This document shows positions 1-8,387 of a stretch of DNA of 64,000 bases, piece after piece. How positions within the stretch are numbered: position 1 is the first letter of the stretch; each line of letters starts with the position of its first letter. Origin of the DNA: 66-474 sp040388785. GTDB taxonomy: Bacteria > Pseudomonadota > Gammaproteobacteria > Xanthomonadales > Rhodanobacteraceae. The notes beneath the pieces are model-generated. The model ran no database searches, had not been told where the DNA came from, and saw nothing but the letters and a program-made list of their open reading frames with translations. The DNA lies in the NCBI GenBank assembly GCA_040388785.1, contig JAZKBD010000044.1, positions 1 to 64,000 of the forward strand. Reading direction: 5' to 3'. Both the position numbers and the translations under genes were made by a program.

Positions 1-2034
1 CGCAAATTGCGCGAAACCGTTCCCGACGACGCCGAACTCGCGCGGCTGCACGGCGTCGCGCTGTTCATGTTGGGACGCAGCACCGAGGCGCGCGGCGCGT
101 TCGAGCAAGCCGTGCGCCTTGCGCCGTCCAGCGTGGAAGCGCGCAGCAACCTGGCCAGCGCGTTGCAGGCGGACGGCGACGTGGACGGCGCGGTGGCGTT
201 GCTGCAACAGGTCGTGCGCGATCGCCCGGACGATCCGGCGCTGCACAACAACCTGGCGAACGCGTTGCGCGCCGCGGGCGATGACGAAGGCGCGTGCCAG
301 GCGTACCTCGCCGCGCTCGCGCTCGCGCCCGACCACTTCGGCGCGACCGTCAACCTCGCCGCCGCCGAATTGTCGCTCGGCCGCACGGCGGACGCCGAAG
401 CGCGACTGCGCGGCGCGCTCGCGCGCCAACCCCATCCGCAAGCGCTGCTGCTGCTGGGCCACACCTTGAACCGCCAGCAACGCTACGCCGAGGCGCAGGT
501 GGTGTACGAGCAGGCGGCGCAACTTGCGCCCAACGCGGCGCAGTTTCCGTACCAGGCCGGCCTGATGGCGGACGAGCAGCACCATTTCGGCGAGGCCGCG
601 CAGTTTTACCGGCGTGCGCTGCAGCTCGATCCCAACCTGCACCTCGCCGAAGGCCAGTTGCTGTTCGTGCTGCGGCGCGAATGCGATTGGCCGGCGGCGG
701 AACCGCTCAGCCGCCGCTTCAAGGCGCGTGCACTGGACGGTTCCGGTTCCGTCGACCCGTTCGTGTTCCTCGCCGAAGATGCCACCGCTGCGGAGCAACT
801 GGCGTGTGCACGCGCACGCGCCGCGCGCGTCGAGCGCGACATCGAGCCGTTTCGCCGGCACCTGAAGTTCACGCATTCGCGCCTGGCAGGCGCCCGATCG
901 TTCAAGGCGGGCTTCGTCTCGGCAGGTTTCCATGCGCATGCCACCGCGCTGTTGACCGTCGAAATGTTCGAACAGCTTGGCCGCCGCGATGACGTCGAAG
1001 TGCACCTGTTCGCCACCACGCCGGACGACGGCAGCGACGTGCGTGCACGATTGCGCAAGGCAGCGCATGCATTCCACGACGTCGCGCAACAACCCGTCAT
1101 CGCGATCGCGCAGCGCGTGCACGACGCGGGCATCGACGTGCTCGTCGATGTGGACGGCTGGTGCGCGGGCGGCGTGCCGGGCGTCTTCGCGTTGCGGCCC
1201 GCGCCGGTGCAGGCAAGCTGGCTCGCGTATCCCGGTACCACCGGCGCGCCGTTCATCGATTACCTGATCGCCGACCGCTTCCTCGTTCCCGAACCGTTGC
1301 AGCGCTTCTGTTCGGAATCCGTCGCGTACCTGCCGCGCTGCTACCAGCCCTCCGACAGCACGCGTGTGGTCGGTGCGCCGCCGCCGCGCGCTGCGTTCGG
1401 CCTGCCCGACGACGCGACGGTTTTCGCGAGCTTCAACAATTCATGGAAGCTCAACGCCGCCAGCTTCTCGCGCATGTGCGCGGTGCTGCGCGAAGTGCCC
1501 GGCAGCGTGCTGTGGCTGCTGGACTACGGCCACGATGCCAATGCGCGCCTGCGCGACGCCGCACGCGTGCGCGGCCTCGATCCGCACCGGCTGGTGTTCT
1601 CGCCCGCGCTGCCGCATCTGCAACACTTGGCTCGTTACCAACTGGCCGACTTGTTCCTCGACACCAATCCCTACAACGCGCACACCACCGCGTCCGACGC
1701 GATCTGGGCCGGCTGCCCGGTGCTGACGCGCCCCTGCGAAACCTTCGAATCGCGCGTCGCCGGCAGCCTGAACCACCACCTCGGCATGCCTGAACTGATC
1801 GCCCGCGACGACAAGGCCTTCATCGACACCGCCATCCGCTTCGGCAACGACCGCTCGGTGCTCGCCGCGCTGCGTGGACGTCTTGCATCGCAGCGTGAAA
1901 AGTCGGGCCTGTTCGACATGCAAGCCTACGCGCAGGATTTCGCAGCGCTGTTGCGCACCATGCACGAATGTTTTCTGGCGGGCCTGCCACCACAGTCGAT
2001 TGCGCTTCCAGAGCAAGTCGCGCCGCAGGAGTAA
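1..2034 (+). CDS. TPR-containing GT41 (OGT/SPINDLY-like) glycosyltransferase, 5' partial
   Basis: The frame is open from the first base of the window, so the true start probably lies upstream; a TTG at position 7 is only the first possible start inside. The first ~230 residues are tandem TPR helices (repeats of the A-x-x-L-A-P-D type, about six). The C-terminal ~400 residues match the GT41 fold of bacterial O-GlcNAc-transferase-like proteins: F-A-S-F-N-N-S-W-K-L-N (equivalent to the FN..K motif) and H-T-T-A-S-D-A-I-W-A-G-C-P-V-L-T near the donor site. The family transfers sugars from nucleotide donors to Ser/Thr of proteins or acts on surface glycans; the acceptor here is unknown. The stop codon is 9 nt before moaB. 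The family call is firm, the substrate open. Confidence 0.85.
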   Translation, partial: RKLRETVPDDAELARLHGVALFMLGRSTEARGAFEQAVRLAPSSVEARSNLASALQADGDVDGAVALLQQVVRDRPDDPALHNNLANALRAAGDDEGACQAYLAALALAPDHFGATVNLAAAELSLGRTADAEARLRGALARQPHPQALLLLGHTLNRQQRYAEAQVVYEQAAQLAPNAAQFPYQAGLMADEQHHFGEAAQFYRRALQLDPNLHLAEGQLLFVLRRECDWPAAEPLSRRFKARALDGSGSVDPFVFLAEDATAAEQLACARARAARVERDIEPFRRHLKFTHSRLAGARSFKAGFVSAGFHAHATALLTVEMFEQLGRRDDVEVHLFATTPDDGSDVRARLRKAAHAFHDVAQQPVIAIAQRVHDAGIDVLVDVDGWCAGGVPGVFALRPAPVQASWLAYPGTTGAPFIDYLIADRFLVPEPLQRFCSESVAYLPRCYQPSDSTRVVGAPPPRAAFGLPDDATVFASFNNSWKLNAASFSRMCAVLREVPGSVLWLLDYGHDANARLRDAARVRGLDPHRLVFSPALPHLQHLARYQLADLFLDTNPYNAHTTASDAIWAGCPVLTRPCETFESRVAGSLNHHLGMPELIARDDKAFIDTAIRFGNDRSVLAALRGRLASQREKSGLFDMQAYAQDFAALLRTMHECFLAGLPPQSIALPEQVAPQE

Positions 2035-2043
2035 GCTCGAGCC

Positions 2044-2565
2044 GTGACCGCCAAAGACCAATTCGTTTCCTTGAGCCTGTGCGTACTGACCGTGTCGGAC
2101 TCGCGCACGCTTGAAACCGACAGCTCCGGTCAGTTCCTCGCCGACGCGCTGACGGAGGCCGGACACCGGCTGCACGAGCGCAAGTTGTTGCGCGATGACC
2201 GTTACGCGATTCGCGCCCAGGTTGCGGCGTGGATCGCCGATGCCGCGGTGCACGGTGTATTGATTACCGGTGGCACCGGCTTCACCGGGCGCGATTCGAC
2301 GCCGGAAGCGGTGCTGCCGCTGCTGGACAAGGAGATGCCGGGCTTCGGCGAACTGTTCCGCGCGGTGAGCTTCGAAGAGATCGGCACGTCTTCCTTGCAG
2401 TCGCGCGCGTTCGCGGGATTGTCCAATCAGACGTTCGTGTTCGCGTTGCCGGGTTCGACCTCGGCATGCAGGACCGCGTGGGAAAAATTATTGCGCGCGC
2501 AACTCGACGCGCGGACGCGGCCGTGCAATCTGGTGGGGTTGTTGCCGCGGTTGGGTGAGCACTGA
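2044..2565 (+). CDS. moaB: Molybdenum cofactor biosynthesis protein B
   Basis: 173 aa, GTG start 9 nt after the preceding stop. It shows the MoaB/MogA fold signature: L-T-V-S-D-S-R-T near the N-terminus, T-G-G-T-G-F-T-G-R-D in the middle (molybdopterin-binding loop) and L-P-G-S-T-S-A near the C-terminus. The family binds molybdopterin in the cytoplasm and promotes its adenylylation. No other moa genes are in the window. A MogA assignment is possible, but the length and G-T-G-F-T-G-R-D loop favour MoaB. Confidence 0.9.
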   Translation: MTAKDQFVSLSLCVLTVSDSRTLETDSSGQFLADALTEAGHRLHERKLLRDDRYAIRAQVAAWIADAAVHGVLITGGTGFTGRDSTPEAVLPLLDKEMPGFGELFRAVSFEEIGTSSLQSRAFAGLSNQTFVFALPGSTSACRTAWEKLLRAQLDARTRPCNLVGLLPRLGEH

Positions 2566-2770
2566 TTCCCGCAGCGAGCGTATTGAAGAGCCATCGCTCT
2601 CGCGCTGCGCGCGCGTTCGCTGCGCTTCGCCCTTCCTGCGGAAGGGGGAGGAAAAGCGCGCGCACGCGGCCGTGCAACTCCTGCCCCCTCACCCAACCCT
2701 CTCCCCCAACGATGAATCCATTGGGGGAGAGGGAGTCCTGCTTCTCTTCGCCTGCACGGCCAACGCCAAC
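2566..2770. repeat. Intergenic region with CCCTCTCCC-type inverted repeat
   Basis: A 205-nt spacer between convergent moaB and acyP. It holds a perfect 13-bp inverted repeat, CCCTCTCCCCCAA (2697-2709) against TTGGGGGAGAGGG (2721-2733), loop 11 nt, preceded by other C-rich and G-rich tracts (from ~2638). A related C/G-rich pair occurs inside the aminopeptidase P gene at 23738-23861. It probably belongs to a REP-like interspersed family and may also act as a terminator for both genes, although no T-run follows it. Confidence 0.6.
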
Positions 2771-3037
2771 TCAATCCGTGGTGAAACCTTGCAGGTTCCG
2801 GGGCGACATTTCCTCGCGTTGCACCTGCGCCACCCGCGCGGCCGGCGGTCCGTGGTGCAGCCATGCGAACAACGCGGCCAGCGCTTCGCTGCTGCCCGAA
2901 GCCAACACTTCCACGCTGCCGTCGTTGCGGTTCTTCGCGTAGCCGGTGATGCCCAGTGGCAACGCGAAGTCGCGGGTCGAGGCGCGAAAGAACACGCCTT
3001 GCACCCTGCCGGTCACGATGAAACGCGCGCAGGCCAT
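2771..3037 (-). CDS. acyP: Acylphosphatase
   Basis: 88 aa, the normal size. It hydrolyses acyl phosphates (carboxyl-phosphate mixed anhydrides) in the cytoplasm. The signature V-x-G-R-V-Q-G-V-F-F-R carries the catalytic Arg, and G-Y-A-K-N-R-N-D-G-S-V-E-V carries the catalytic Asn. The start lies 3 nt beyond the stop of the TlpA-like gene, so the two are co-transcribed. Family assignment is secure. Confidence 0.93.
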   Translation of the reverse strand: MACARFIVTGRVQGVFFRASTRDFALPLGITGYAKNRNDGSVEVLASGSSEALAALFAWLHHGPPAARVAQVQREEMSPRNLQGFTTD

Positions 3038-3040
3038 TGC

Positions 3041-3535
3041 TCAGTGCTTCGCCGCCGCGGCGATCGCCGCATCCAGCAGCCTGGCGTCGACGGGGCCAAT
3101 GAAATGTTTCGCCAGATGGCCATCCGGCGCAATCAGGTCGGTGGTCGGCAGGCCCACGGGCATTTGCCATCCGGCCGGCGGGTGCTGCATGTCGATGCGC
3201 GCCAGCGGGTAATCGACCGGATGCTTGCGCGCGAACTTCAACACGTCTTCGAGCGGCTCGGGCTGATAGGCAAGTCCGATGGCCGTGACGTTCTTGTGCG
3301 CGGCGAGGTATTTCGAGATCGCCGGCATTTCGGCGATGCATGGCGAACACCACGTCGCCCAGAAATTGACGATGACCCACTTGCCGCGCTCGGCGGCGAG
3401 GTCGAAGGTTTTCCCGTCCAGCGTCTGGATGTCCAGGCGTGGCGCGCTTTCCGCCGGATGCGCCTGCGCGAAGCCGACGGCCGGCGCGCACGCCAGCAAG
3501 GCGAGCAGCGAACCACGACACAACGAAGCACGCAT
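3041..3535 (-). CDS. TlpA/ResA-like thioredoxin-fold protein
   Basis: 164 aa. The start is the ATG at 3535, which overlaps the yihY stop in a TGATG arrangement; the frame runs further upstream only as Arg/Gly-rich shadow sequence. An N-terminal signal peptide (LLALLACAPAVGFAQA) precedes a thioredoxin fold with the redox motif W-C-S-P-C after V-I-V-N-F-W-A-T. Proteins of this type reduce periplasmic disulfides or serve cytochrome c maturation. No cytochrome genes are adjacent, so the target is unknown. Confidence 0.85.
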   Translation of the reverse strand: MRASLCRGSLLALLACAPAVGFAQAHPAESAPRLDIQTLDGKTFDLAAERGKWVIVNFWATWCSPCIAEMPAISKYLAAHKNVTAIGLAYQPEPLEDVLKFARKHPVDYPLARIDMQHPPAGWQMPVGLPTTDLIAPDGHLAKHFIGPVDARLLDAAIAAAAKH

Positions 3536-4827
3536 CACGACGGCCGATCCTCCGACTGCACCGCTTCCGCGGGCGATGCCGGACAGAATAGCTCGCGCAG
3601 CGGCACCCTGAGGTTTTTTTTCAGCGCGGCTTCGGCGCGTTGCAGGGTCACCCTGGCCTCGGGCGCGAGTCCGGTGGCCGCGCGCTGCAGCGCCACCGCA
3701 TCCTGCGGCAGCCGATAGCCGCCCGCGTGGAAAAGATCGTCGGCGCACACGCTGTCGAGATCGCGCGCCACCAGCCAGCCGCCGCCTTCGGCGCGGCGGA
3801 TCAGGCCGGCGCGTTGCAGGTCATCGAGGTAACGCTGCAACAGGTCGGCGGTGAGGAAACGTTCGCGCGCGCGCAAGCCCGCGTCGTCCAGCGCCGCGCC
3901 CGCGCGTTGTGCTTCCGCGAAGCGCTGCACCACGCGCATCAGGCCGACGAATTCGCAACCCGGCGGAAGCAATTCGTCGCTGTGGCGATATTCGAAGGCA
4001 TGCATTGCCGCGGCCAGGATCGCGCCCAGCAGCACGATCACCCACGACAGGTACACCCAGATCAGGAAGATCGGGATCGCCGCCAGCGCGCCGTACACCT
4101 CTTTGTAATTCGCGACGCCCTGCACATAGGCCGCGAAACCCTTGCGCGCGAATTCGAACAGCACGGCCGCCACCAGCGCGCCGGTGATCGCGTCGCGCCA
4201 ACGCACCCTGCAGTTGGGCACGGCCTGGTACAGCACCGAAAGTCCGACCCAGGTGATCAGGAACGGGGCCAGCAACCACAGGCGAAAACCGCCGACGCCG
4301 CTCCCGGCGACCCCGCGCCACAGCGGCTGCGCGTACACCCACGAACTGACGCCCACGCCCGCCGTGACCAGGATCGGGCCGAGCGTCAACGCCGCCCAGT
4401 ACAGCAACAGCCGCGCGGTTCCCTTGCGCCGCGAGGCGACGCGCCAGATGCGATTGAAGCGATCCTCGATGCTGGCCATCATCATCAGCGCGCTGGCCAA
4501 CAGGAACAGCACGCCGAACAGCGTCAGCTTGCTGGCGTTGTCGGCGAACTGGAGCAGGTATCCTTGCACGGTCTCACCGGCCGCCGGCACGAAGCTGCGG
4601 AAGATGAAACGGGTCACGCTGTCGCGCAGGCCGGCGAACGCCGGAAACACCGACACGATCGCGATCACCGCCGCCAGCATCGGCACGATCGCGAACAGCG
4701 TGGTGTATGACAACGCGCCCGCGGTTTCGAAGCACTTGTCGTCGAGGAACCGCTGCCACAGGAATCGCCCGAACGCTTGCAGGCGATCGCGGCGCGTACC
4801 CTGTTGAATGGCGGGCGTGGCTCGCAT
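3535..4827 (-). CDS. yihY: YihY/BrkB (UPF0761) family inner membrane protein
   Basis: 430 aa. The N-terminal ~280 residues contain about six hydrophobic segments and the family signature A-L-S-Y-T-T-L-F-A-I-V-P. The C-terminal ~150 residues are soluble and look like a winged-helix-type appendage found in longer YihY homologues (L-Q-R-Y-L-D-D-L-Q-R-A-G-L-I-R-R). The molecular function is not established; it was once annotated as RNase BN, which is incorrect. First gene of the yihY-tlpA-acyP unit, divergent from wrbA. Confidence 0.88.
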   Translation of the reverse strand: MRATPAIQQGTRRDRLQAFGRFLWQRFLDDKCFETAGALSYTTLFAIVPMLAAVIAIVSVFPAFAGLRDSVTRFIFRSFVPAAGETVQGYLLQFADNASKLTLFGVLFLLASALMMMASIEDRFNRIWRVASRRKGTARLLLYWAALTLGPILVTAGVGVSSWVYAQPLWRGVAGSGVGGFRLWLLAPFLITWVGLSVLYQAVPNCRVRWRDAITGALVAAVLFEFARKGFAAYVQGVANYKEVYGALAAIPIFLIWVYLSWVIVLLGAILAAAMHAFEYRHSDELLPPGCEFVGLMRVVQRFAEAQRAGAALDDAGLRARERFLTADLLQRYLDDLQRAGLIRRAEGGGWLVARDLDSVCADDLFHAGGYRLPQDAVALQRAATGLAPEARVTLQRAEAALKKNLRVPLRELFCPASPAEAVQSEDRPS

Positions 4828-4932
4828 GCCGCGAGGCTAACAGGGTGTTGGACAACACGCCGTTAGCGCGTGCCACGGATAGCCCGCCGCGACTGCTTCA
4901 TGCAATTACGCCGAAAGGAAACTTCAAGGCTC
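4828..4932. promoter_or_regulatory. Divergent promoter region yihY/wrbA
   Basis: A 105-nt spacer between divergent genes, which must hold both promoters. A hairpin GTGTTG-GA-CAACAC lies at 4843-4856. A ribosome binding site (GAAAGGAAAC) precedes the chosen wrbA start at 4933. No clear -35/-10 pair could be picked out by eye. Confidence 0.4.
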
Positions 4933-5529
4933 ATGGAAATCCTGATCCTGTACTACAGCCGCAACGGCAAGGTTGCACAGCTCGCGCGCCTGATCGCGCG
5001 CGGCGTCGAGGAAGTCGAAGGCGTGCGTGCGCGCGTCCGCCAGGTGCCGCCGGTGGGCCCGCTCACGCAAGCCGCGCAGCCGCCGGTGCCCGATGAAGGC
5101 GCGCCGTACGTGGAACCGCGCGACCTGCACGAATGCGCGGGTCTGGTCATGGGCAGCCCGACGCGCTTCGGCAACATGGCCGCGCCGATGAAGCAGTTCA
5201 TCGATTCGACGCCCGCGGAATGGGCATCGGGCGCGCTCGCCGGCAAGCCGGGCGCGGTGTTCACCTCGACGTCGACCATGCACGGCGGACAGGAATCCAC
5301 GCTGCTCTCGATGATGATTCCGCTGTTGCATCACGGCATGCTGATCGTCGGCCTTCCGTTCACCGAGCCCGCGCTCAACACCACCACGACCGGCGGCACG
5401 CCTTACGGCGCCAGCCATGTGTCCGGCGTCGACCGTGACCGCCCGATCAGCGACGACGAACGCACGCTGGCTCGCGCGCTGGGCCGGCGCGTCGCGGATG
5501 TCGCGAAACGCCTGGCGGGGAAGCCATGA
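4933..5529 (+). CDS. wrbA: WrbA-type NAD(P)H:quinone oxidoreductase / flavodoxin
   Basis: 198 aa from the ATG at 4933, which has an AAGGA-type RBS; an in-frame ATG at 4870 would add 21 unrelated residues. It is an FMN-dependent two-electron quinone reductase, cytoplasmic and normally tetrameric. The FMN phosphate loop Y-Y-S-R-N-G-K-V-A is at the N-terminus, followed by G-S-P-T-R-F-G-N-M and G-G-Q-E-S-T-L, both WrbA hallmarks. Its stop overlaps the next start by ATGA. wrbA next to a DUF2069 gene is a common arrangement in this order. Confidence 0.92.
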   Translation: MEILILYYSRNGKVAQLARLIARGVEEVEGVRARVRQVPPVGPLTQAAQPPVPDEGAPYVEPRDLHECAGLVMGSPTRFGNMAAPMKQFIDSTPAEWASGALAGKPGAVFTSTSTMHGGQESTLLSMMIPLLHHGMLIVGLPFTEPALNTTTTGGTPYGASHVSGVDRDRPISDDERTLARALGRRVADVAKRLAGKP

Positions 5530-5873
5530 GCGTCATCCTGCAGCGACGCATCGGCTTCGCGGCCTGGGGCGCGCTGGCGCTTTTGCAAATCGCCTGGCAC
5601 GCATGGTTGCTGCCGCCTGCGCATATGCCGGTCGCGGCGGCGCTCGTGATTGCATTGCTGCCGCTGGCGATTCCGCTGTTGTACTGGCGCACGCCCACAC
5701 GTGCCCTGCTGCTGGCGGGCATGATCTGCCTGTTCTATTTTTGCCACGGCGTCGCCGAGGCGTACGCGGCGCCGGCCGAGCGCGTCTTCGCGGGCATCGA
5801 AATCGTGCTGGCCGTGATCGTGATCCTGGCCTGCGCGCGCATGCCGAAGCGGCGCAGTAAGCTGACCACATGA
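5526..5873 (+). CDS. DUF2069 membrane protein
   Basis: 115 aa with about four hydrophobic segments (L-A-L-L-Q-I-A-W-H, V-I-A-L-L-P-L-A-I-P-L-L-Y, A-L-L-L-A-G-M-I-C-L-F-Y-F, I-V-L-A-V-I-V-I-L-A). The pattern Q-I-A-W-H plus Y-F-C-H-G-V-A-E-A-Y fits DUF2069. Function unknown. It overlaps both neighbours by ATGA, implying translational coupling with wrbA and the acyl-CoA dehydrogenase. Confidence 0.82.
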   Translation: MSVILQRRIGFAAWGALALLQIAWHAWLLPPAHMPVAAALVIALLPLAIPLLYWRTPTRALLLAGMICLFYFCHGVAEAYAAPAERVFAGIEIVLAVIVILACARMPKRRSKLTT

Positions 5874-7498
5874 GTTTCGTGCAGCCCGCAGCGCAGCTCG
5901 CCGATCCGTATCGCGGCGACCGCGTGCTGCAGTCGTGGCTGGCGCGCGTGCTGCCCGAGGCGCAGCGGCGCGCGGCCGAAACCGACTTCATTGCGCTCGC
6001 GGATTACGCGCAGCGCACGTACGCGCGGCAGACGTCGACCGTTGCCAGCGAACCCGTGCTCACGAATTTCGACGTCTGGGGCAACCGCGTCGACCGCATC
6101 GAGCTGACGGAAACCTGGCGCGAAGGTCCGGGCATCGCGGCTCGATACGGACTGGTTGCGGATGGACACGACAGGTCGCTGGGCGAATTCGCGCGCGTGC
6201 AGCAGTTCGCCAGGGTTTACCTCTACCACGCCGCCAGCGCGTTCTATTCCTGTCCACTGGCGATGACCGACGGCGTCGCGACCACGTTGCGCGATGCGCC
6301 GAATGCGGGCTTGCGCGAACGCGTGCTGCCGCACCTGCTCAGCCGTGATCCCGCGACGTTCTGGATCAGCGGCCAGTGGATGACGGAAAACACCGGCGGC
6401 TCGGATGTGGGAAACAGCGAAACCACGGCACGCCGCGGCGCCGACGGTTCGTGGCGCTTGCACGGGCGCAAGTGGTTCACGTCCGCCATCAACGCCGAAT
6501 TCGCGCTGGCGCTGGCGCGGCCGGAAGGCAATCCCGCGGGCGCGGATGGTCTTGCCCTGTTCGGCATCGAGACGCGCAATACCGATGGCTCGTGGAACGG
6601 CATCGTCATCGATCGCCTGAAGGACAAACTCGGCACGCGCGAGTTGCCAACGGCCGAGATCCATCTGCACGGCACGCGCGCGGAGTTGGTGGGCGACACC
6701 GCGCATGGCGTGCGCGCGATCGCGCCGGTGCTGCAGGTGACGCGCTTGTGGAATGCCTTCGGCTCGCTCTCGACGATGGCCCGTTGTCTAGCGCTCGCGC
6801 GCGACTACGCGGGCAAGCGCAGCGTGTTCGGCAAGCCACTGATCGGGCAGCCGCTGTTCGTCGATGCGCTGGCTGGTTGGGAAGCGGAATTCGAAGCCGC
6901 ATTCCATCTGGCGATGGAAGTCGCGCTGCTGTTGGGCCGCATCGAGTCGGGTGCGGGTGACGAACGCGATGCCGCGCTGCAACGCCTGCTGACGCCGCTG
7001 GCGAAACTGTGGATATGCAAACTCGGCGTGCACATCGCTTCGGAAACGGTCGAGGCCTTCGGCGGCATCGGTTACCTGGAAGACAGCGGCATTCCGCTGC
7101 TGCTGCGCGACGCGCAGGTGTTTCCTATCTGGGAAGGTTCAAGCAACGTGCAGGCGCTGGATTTCCTGCGCGCGCTGGAAAAACTGGGGATCGAGCCGAT
7201 CATGGACGCAGTCGATGCGTGGATGGAAGCCGCCGACGGCGTGGTTTCCGATCGTGACGCTGAAGCGATTCACGGCGCCGCGCGCCGTGCGGACATCTGG
7301 CTGCGCGATCACGCGGGGGACAGCGCTGCACTGCAAGCGGGTGCATTGCGCCTGGCCACGACGTGCGCGCGCAGCACCGCCGCTGCATTGCTGGCCCGAC
7401 ATGCCGCGTGGGCGCGGCGCGCGCGGCACGACACCGCATCGGCGGACGCGCTGCGCCGTTTCTGCGCGCACGGACTCGATCGCATCATCGCTTTCTGA
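5870..7498 (+). CDS. AidB-like acyl-CoA dehydrogenase family protein
   Basis: 542 aa, close to the 541 aa of E. coli AidB and much longer than ordinary acyl-CoA dehydrogenases. Motifs follow AidB order: M-T-E-N-T-G-G-S-D-V, G-R-K-W-F-T-S, L-K-D-K-L-G-T-R, F-G-G-I-G-Y-L-E-D-S and I-W-E-G-S-S-N-V. AidB is a flavoprotein linked to the alkylation response and binds DNA through its C-terminal helices; the C-terminus here is Arg-rich, compatible with that. Catalytic activity on an acyl-CoA cannot be excluded. Third gene of the wrbA unit. Confidence 0.82.
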   Translation: MSFVQPAAQLADPYRGDRVLQSWLARVLPEAQRRAAETDFIALADYAQRTYARQTSTVASEPVLTNFDVWGNRVDRIELTETWREGPGIAARYGLVADGHDRSLGEFARVQQFARVYLYHAASAFYSCPLAMTDGVATTLRDAPNAGLRERVLPHLLSRDPATFWISGQWMTENTGGSDVGNSETTARRGADGSWRLHGRKWFTSAINAEFALALARPEGNPAGADGLALFGIETRNTDGSWNGIVIDRLKDKLGTRELPTAEIHLHGTRAELVGDTAHGVRAIAPVLQVTRLWNAFGSLSTMARCLALARDYAGKRSVFGKPLIGQPLFVDALAGWEAEFEAAFHLAMEVALLLGRIESGAGDERDAALQRLLTPLAKLWICKLGVHIASETVEAFGGIGYLEDSGIPLLLRDAQVFPIWEGSSNVQALDFLRALEKLGIEPIMDAVDAWMEAADGVVSDRDAEAIHGAARRADIWLRDHAGDSAALQAGALRLATTCARSTAAALLARHAAWARRARHDTASADALRRFCAHGLDRIIAF

Positions 7499-7536
7499 TG
7501 TGCATCGTCTTGCTCTGATGCATCGCGATCCGAAGG

Positions 7537-8234
7537 TCAGTGATTTGCGCCGTGCGCCTGCGACAGATCAATCGCAGATTTTCCCACCAAAGCTTCGTAA
7601 CCCATTCTCCCGCAGGAAACGACCTGCCAATTCAGAGTAACCGATTCACCAGGACGCAGCGCAGGAGCAAGATCCATGGACGCGTAGACAACGCCGCCCG
7701 TGGAAAACTTGACTAACGCTATGCCGTTGAATCCGCCGCCACAGCTACCCGAGCTCACCGACGATTTTACGAACATGACCACGCCGTTGAGGTCAGGGTG
7801 GTGCGAGAAAGCGGAAACGAGTGATAGCGTCCCGGCAAACGCGATGATGGCCGCCAGGCAGACTGCCGGCGCAAGCTGCTCCGCTTCCCACATGAAGTGC
7901 AACAGGTGTCGCCGCAAATTTGGCGCCAAGACGGGGTGCCGTTGCCGGTGTTCACGCTGGCGCCAATACCCGTGTGTCGACAGCAGCAACCCGGTTACGA
8001 ACCAATACACCGCAAGCCAAACCACGACGCACCAAAGCGGCCCGAGCTGGAGGAATCCGCAAACCATCCGGGAACGACGTGTGCGCGCACGAGCGCAAGC
8101 CACGGTAGCCAACTGCCTGCGCGGATAGCTTCGGCCAAAGCCGCTGGCAACGGGCTCGACGCCAGATAGAGCAGCACATGTGCGCAGCCGAAACCCAATG
8201 TCCACTCGACATGCCGCTTCCGCGTGACGCGCAT
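7537..8234 (-). pseudogene. Frameshifted membrane protein gene, unknown function
   Basis: Two overlapping minus-strand frames appear to form one broken gene. The N-terminal part starts at ATG 8234 (upstream GGTGGAAGG resembles an RBS) and reads V-E-W-T-L-G-F-G-C-A-H-V-L-L-Y-L as a plausible membrane segment, then runs out of frame near 8040-8075. Coding-like sequence continues in another frame down to 7537 with further hydrophobic stretches (W-C-V-V-V-W-L-A-V-Y-W-F-V; A-V-C-L-A-A-I-I-A-F-A) and a soluble C-terminal domain. Loss of one base would explain it. Either a real pseudogene or a draft-assembly error; alternatively translation starts at the ATG near 8069. Family not recognised. Confidence 0.55.
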
Positions 8235-8387
8235 CCTTCCACCTCCGGCATGAACGTCTGGGCTGCCAAACCACTATATGCAATTTTGACGCCGTGATGG
8301 AAACCGCGGTGGCGGACCCACGATTGTCAGCCCCGAGTTCTTGCGGTCGATCGGGCGGAATGCTCCGGCATCCACCCGACGACGATG

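Noticed and set aside
2566..2770. Possible small gene in the moaB-acyP spacer
   Set aside because: Frames here have no start/RBS pair and the sequence is dominated by inverted repeats.
5595..5610. TGGCAC...TTGC match resembling a sigma-54 promoter
   Set aside because: It lies inside the DUF2069 gene and the spacing between the GG and GC elements is one base too long.
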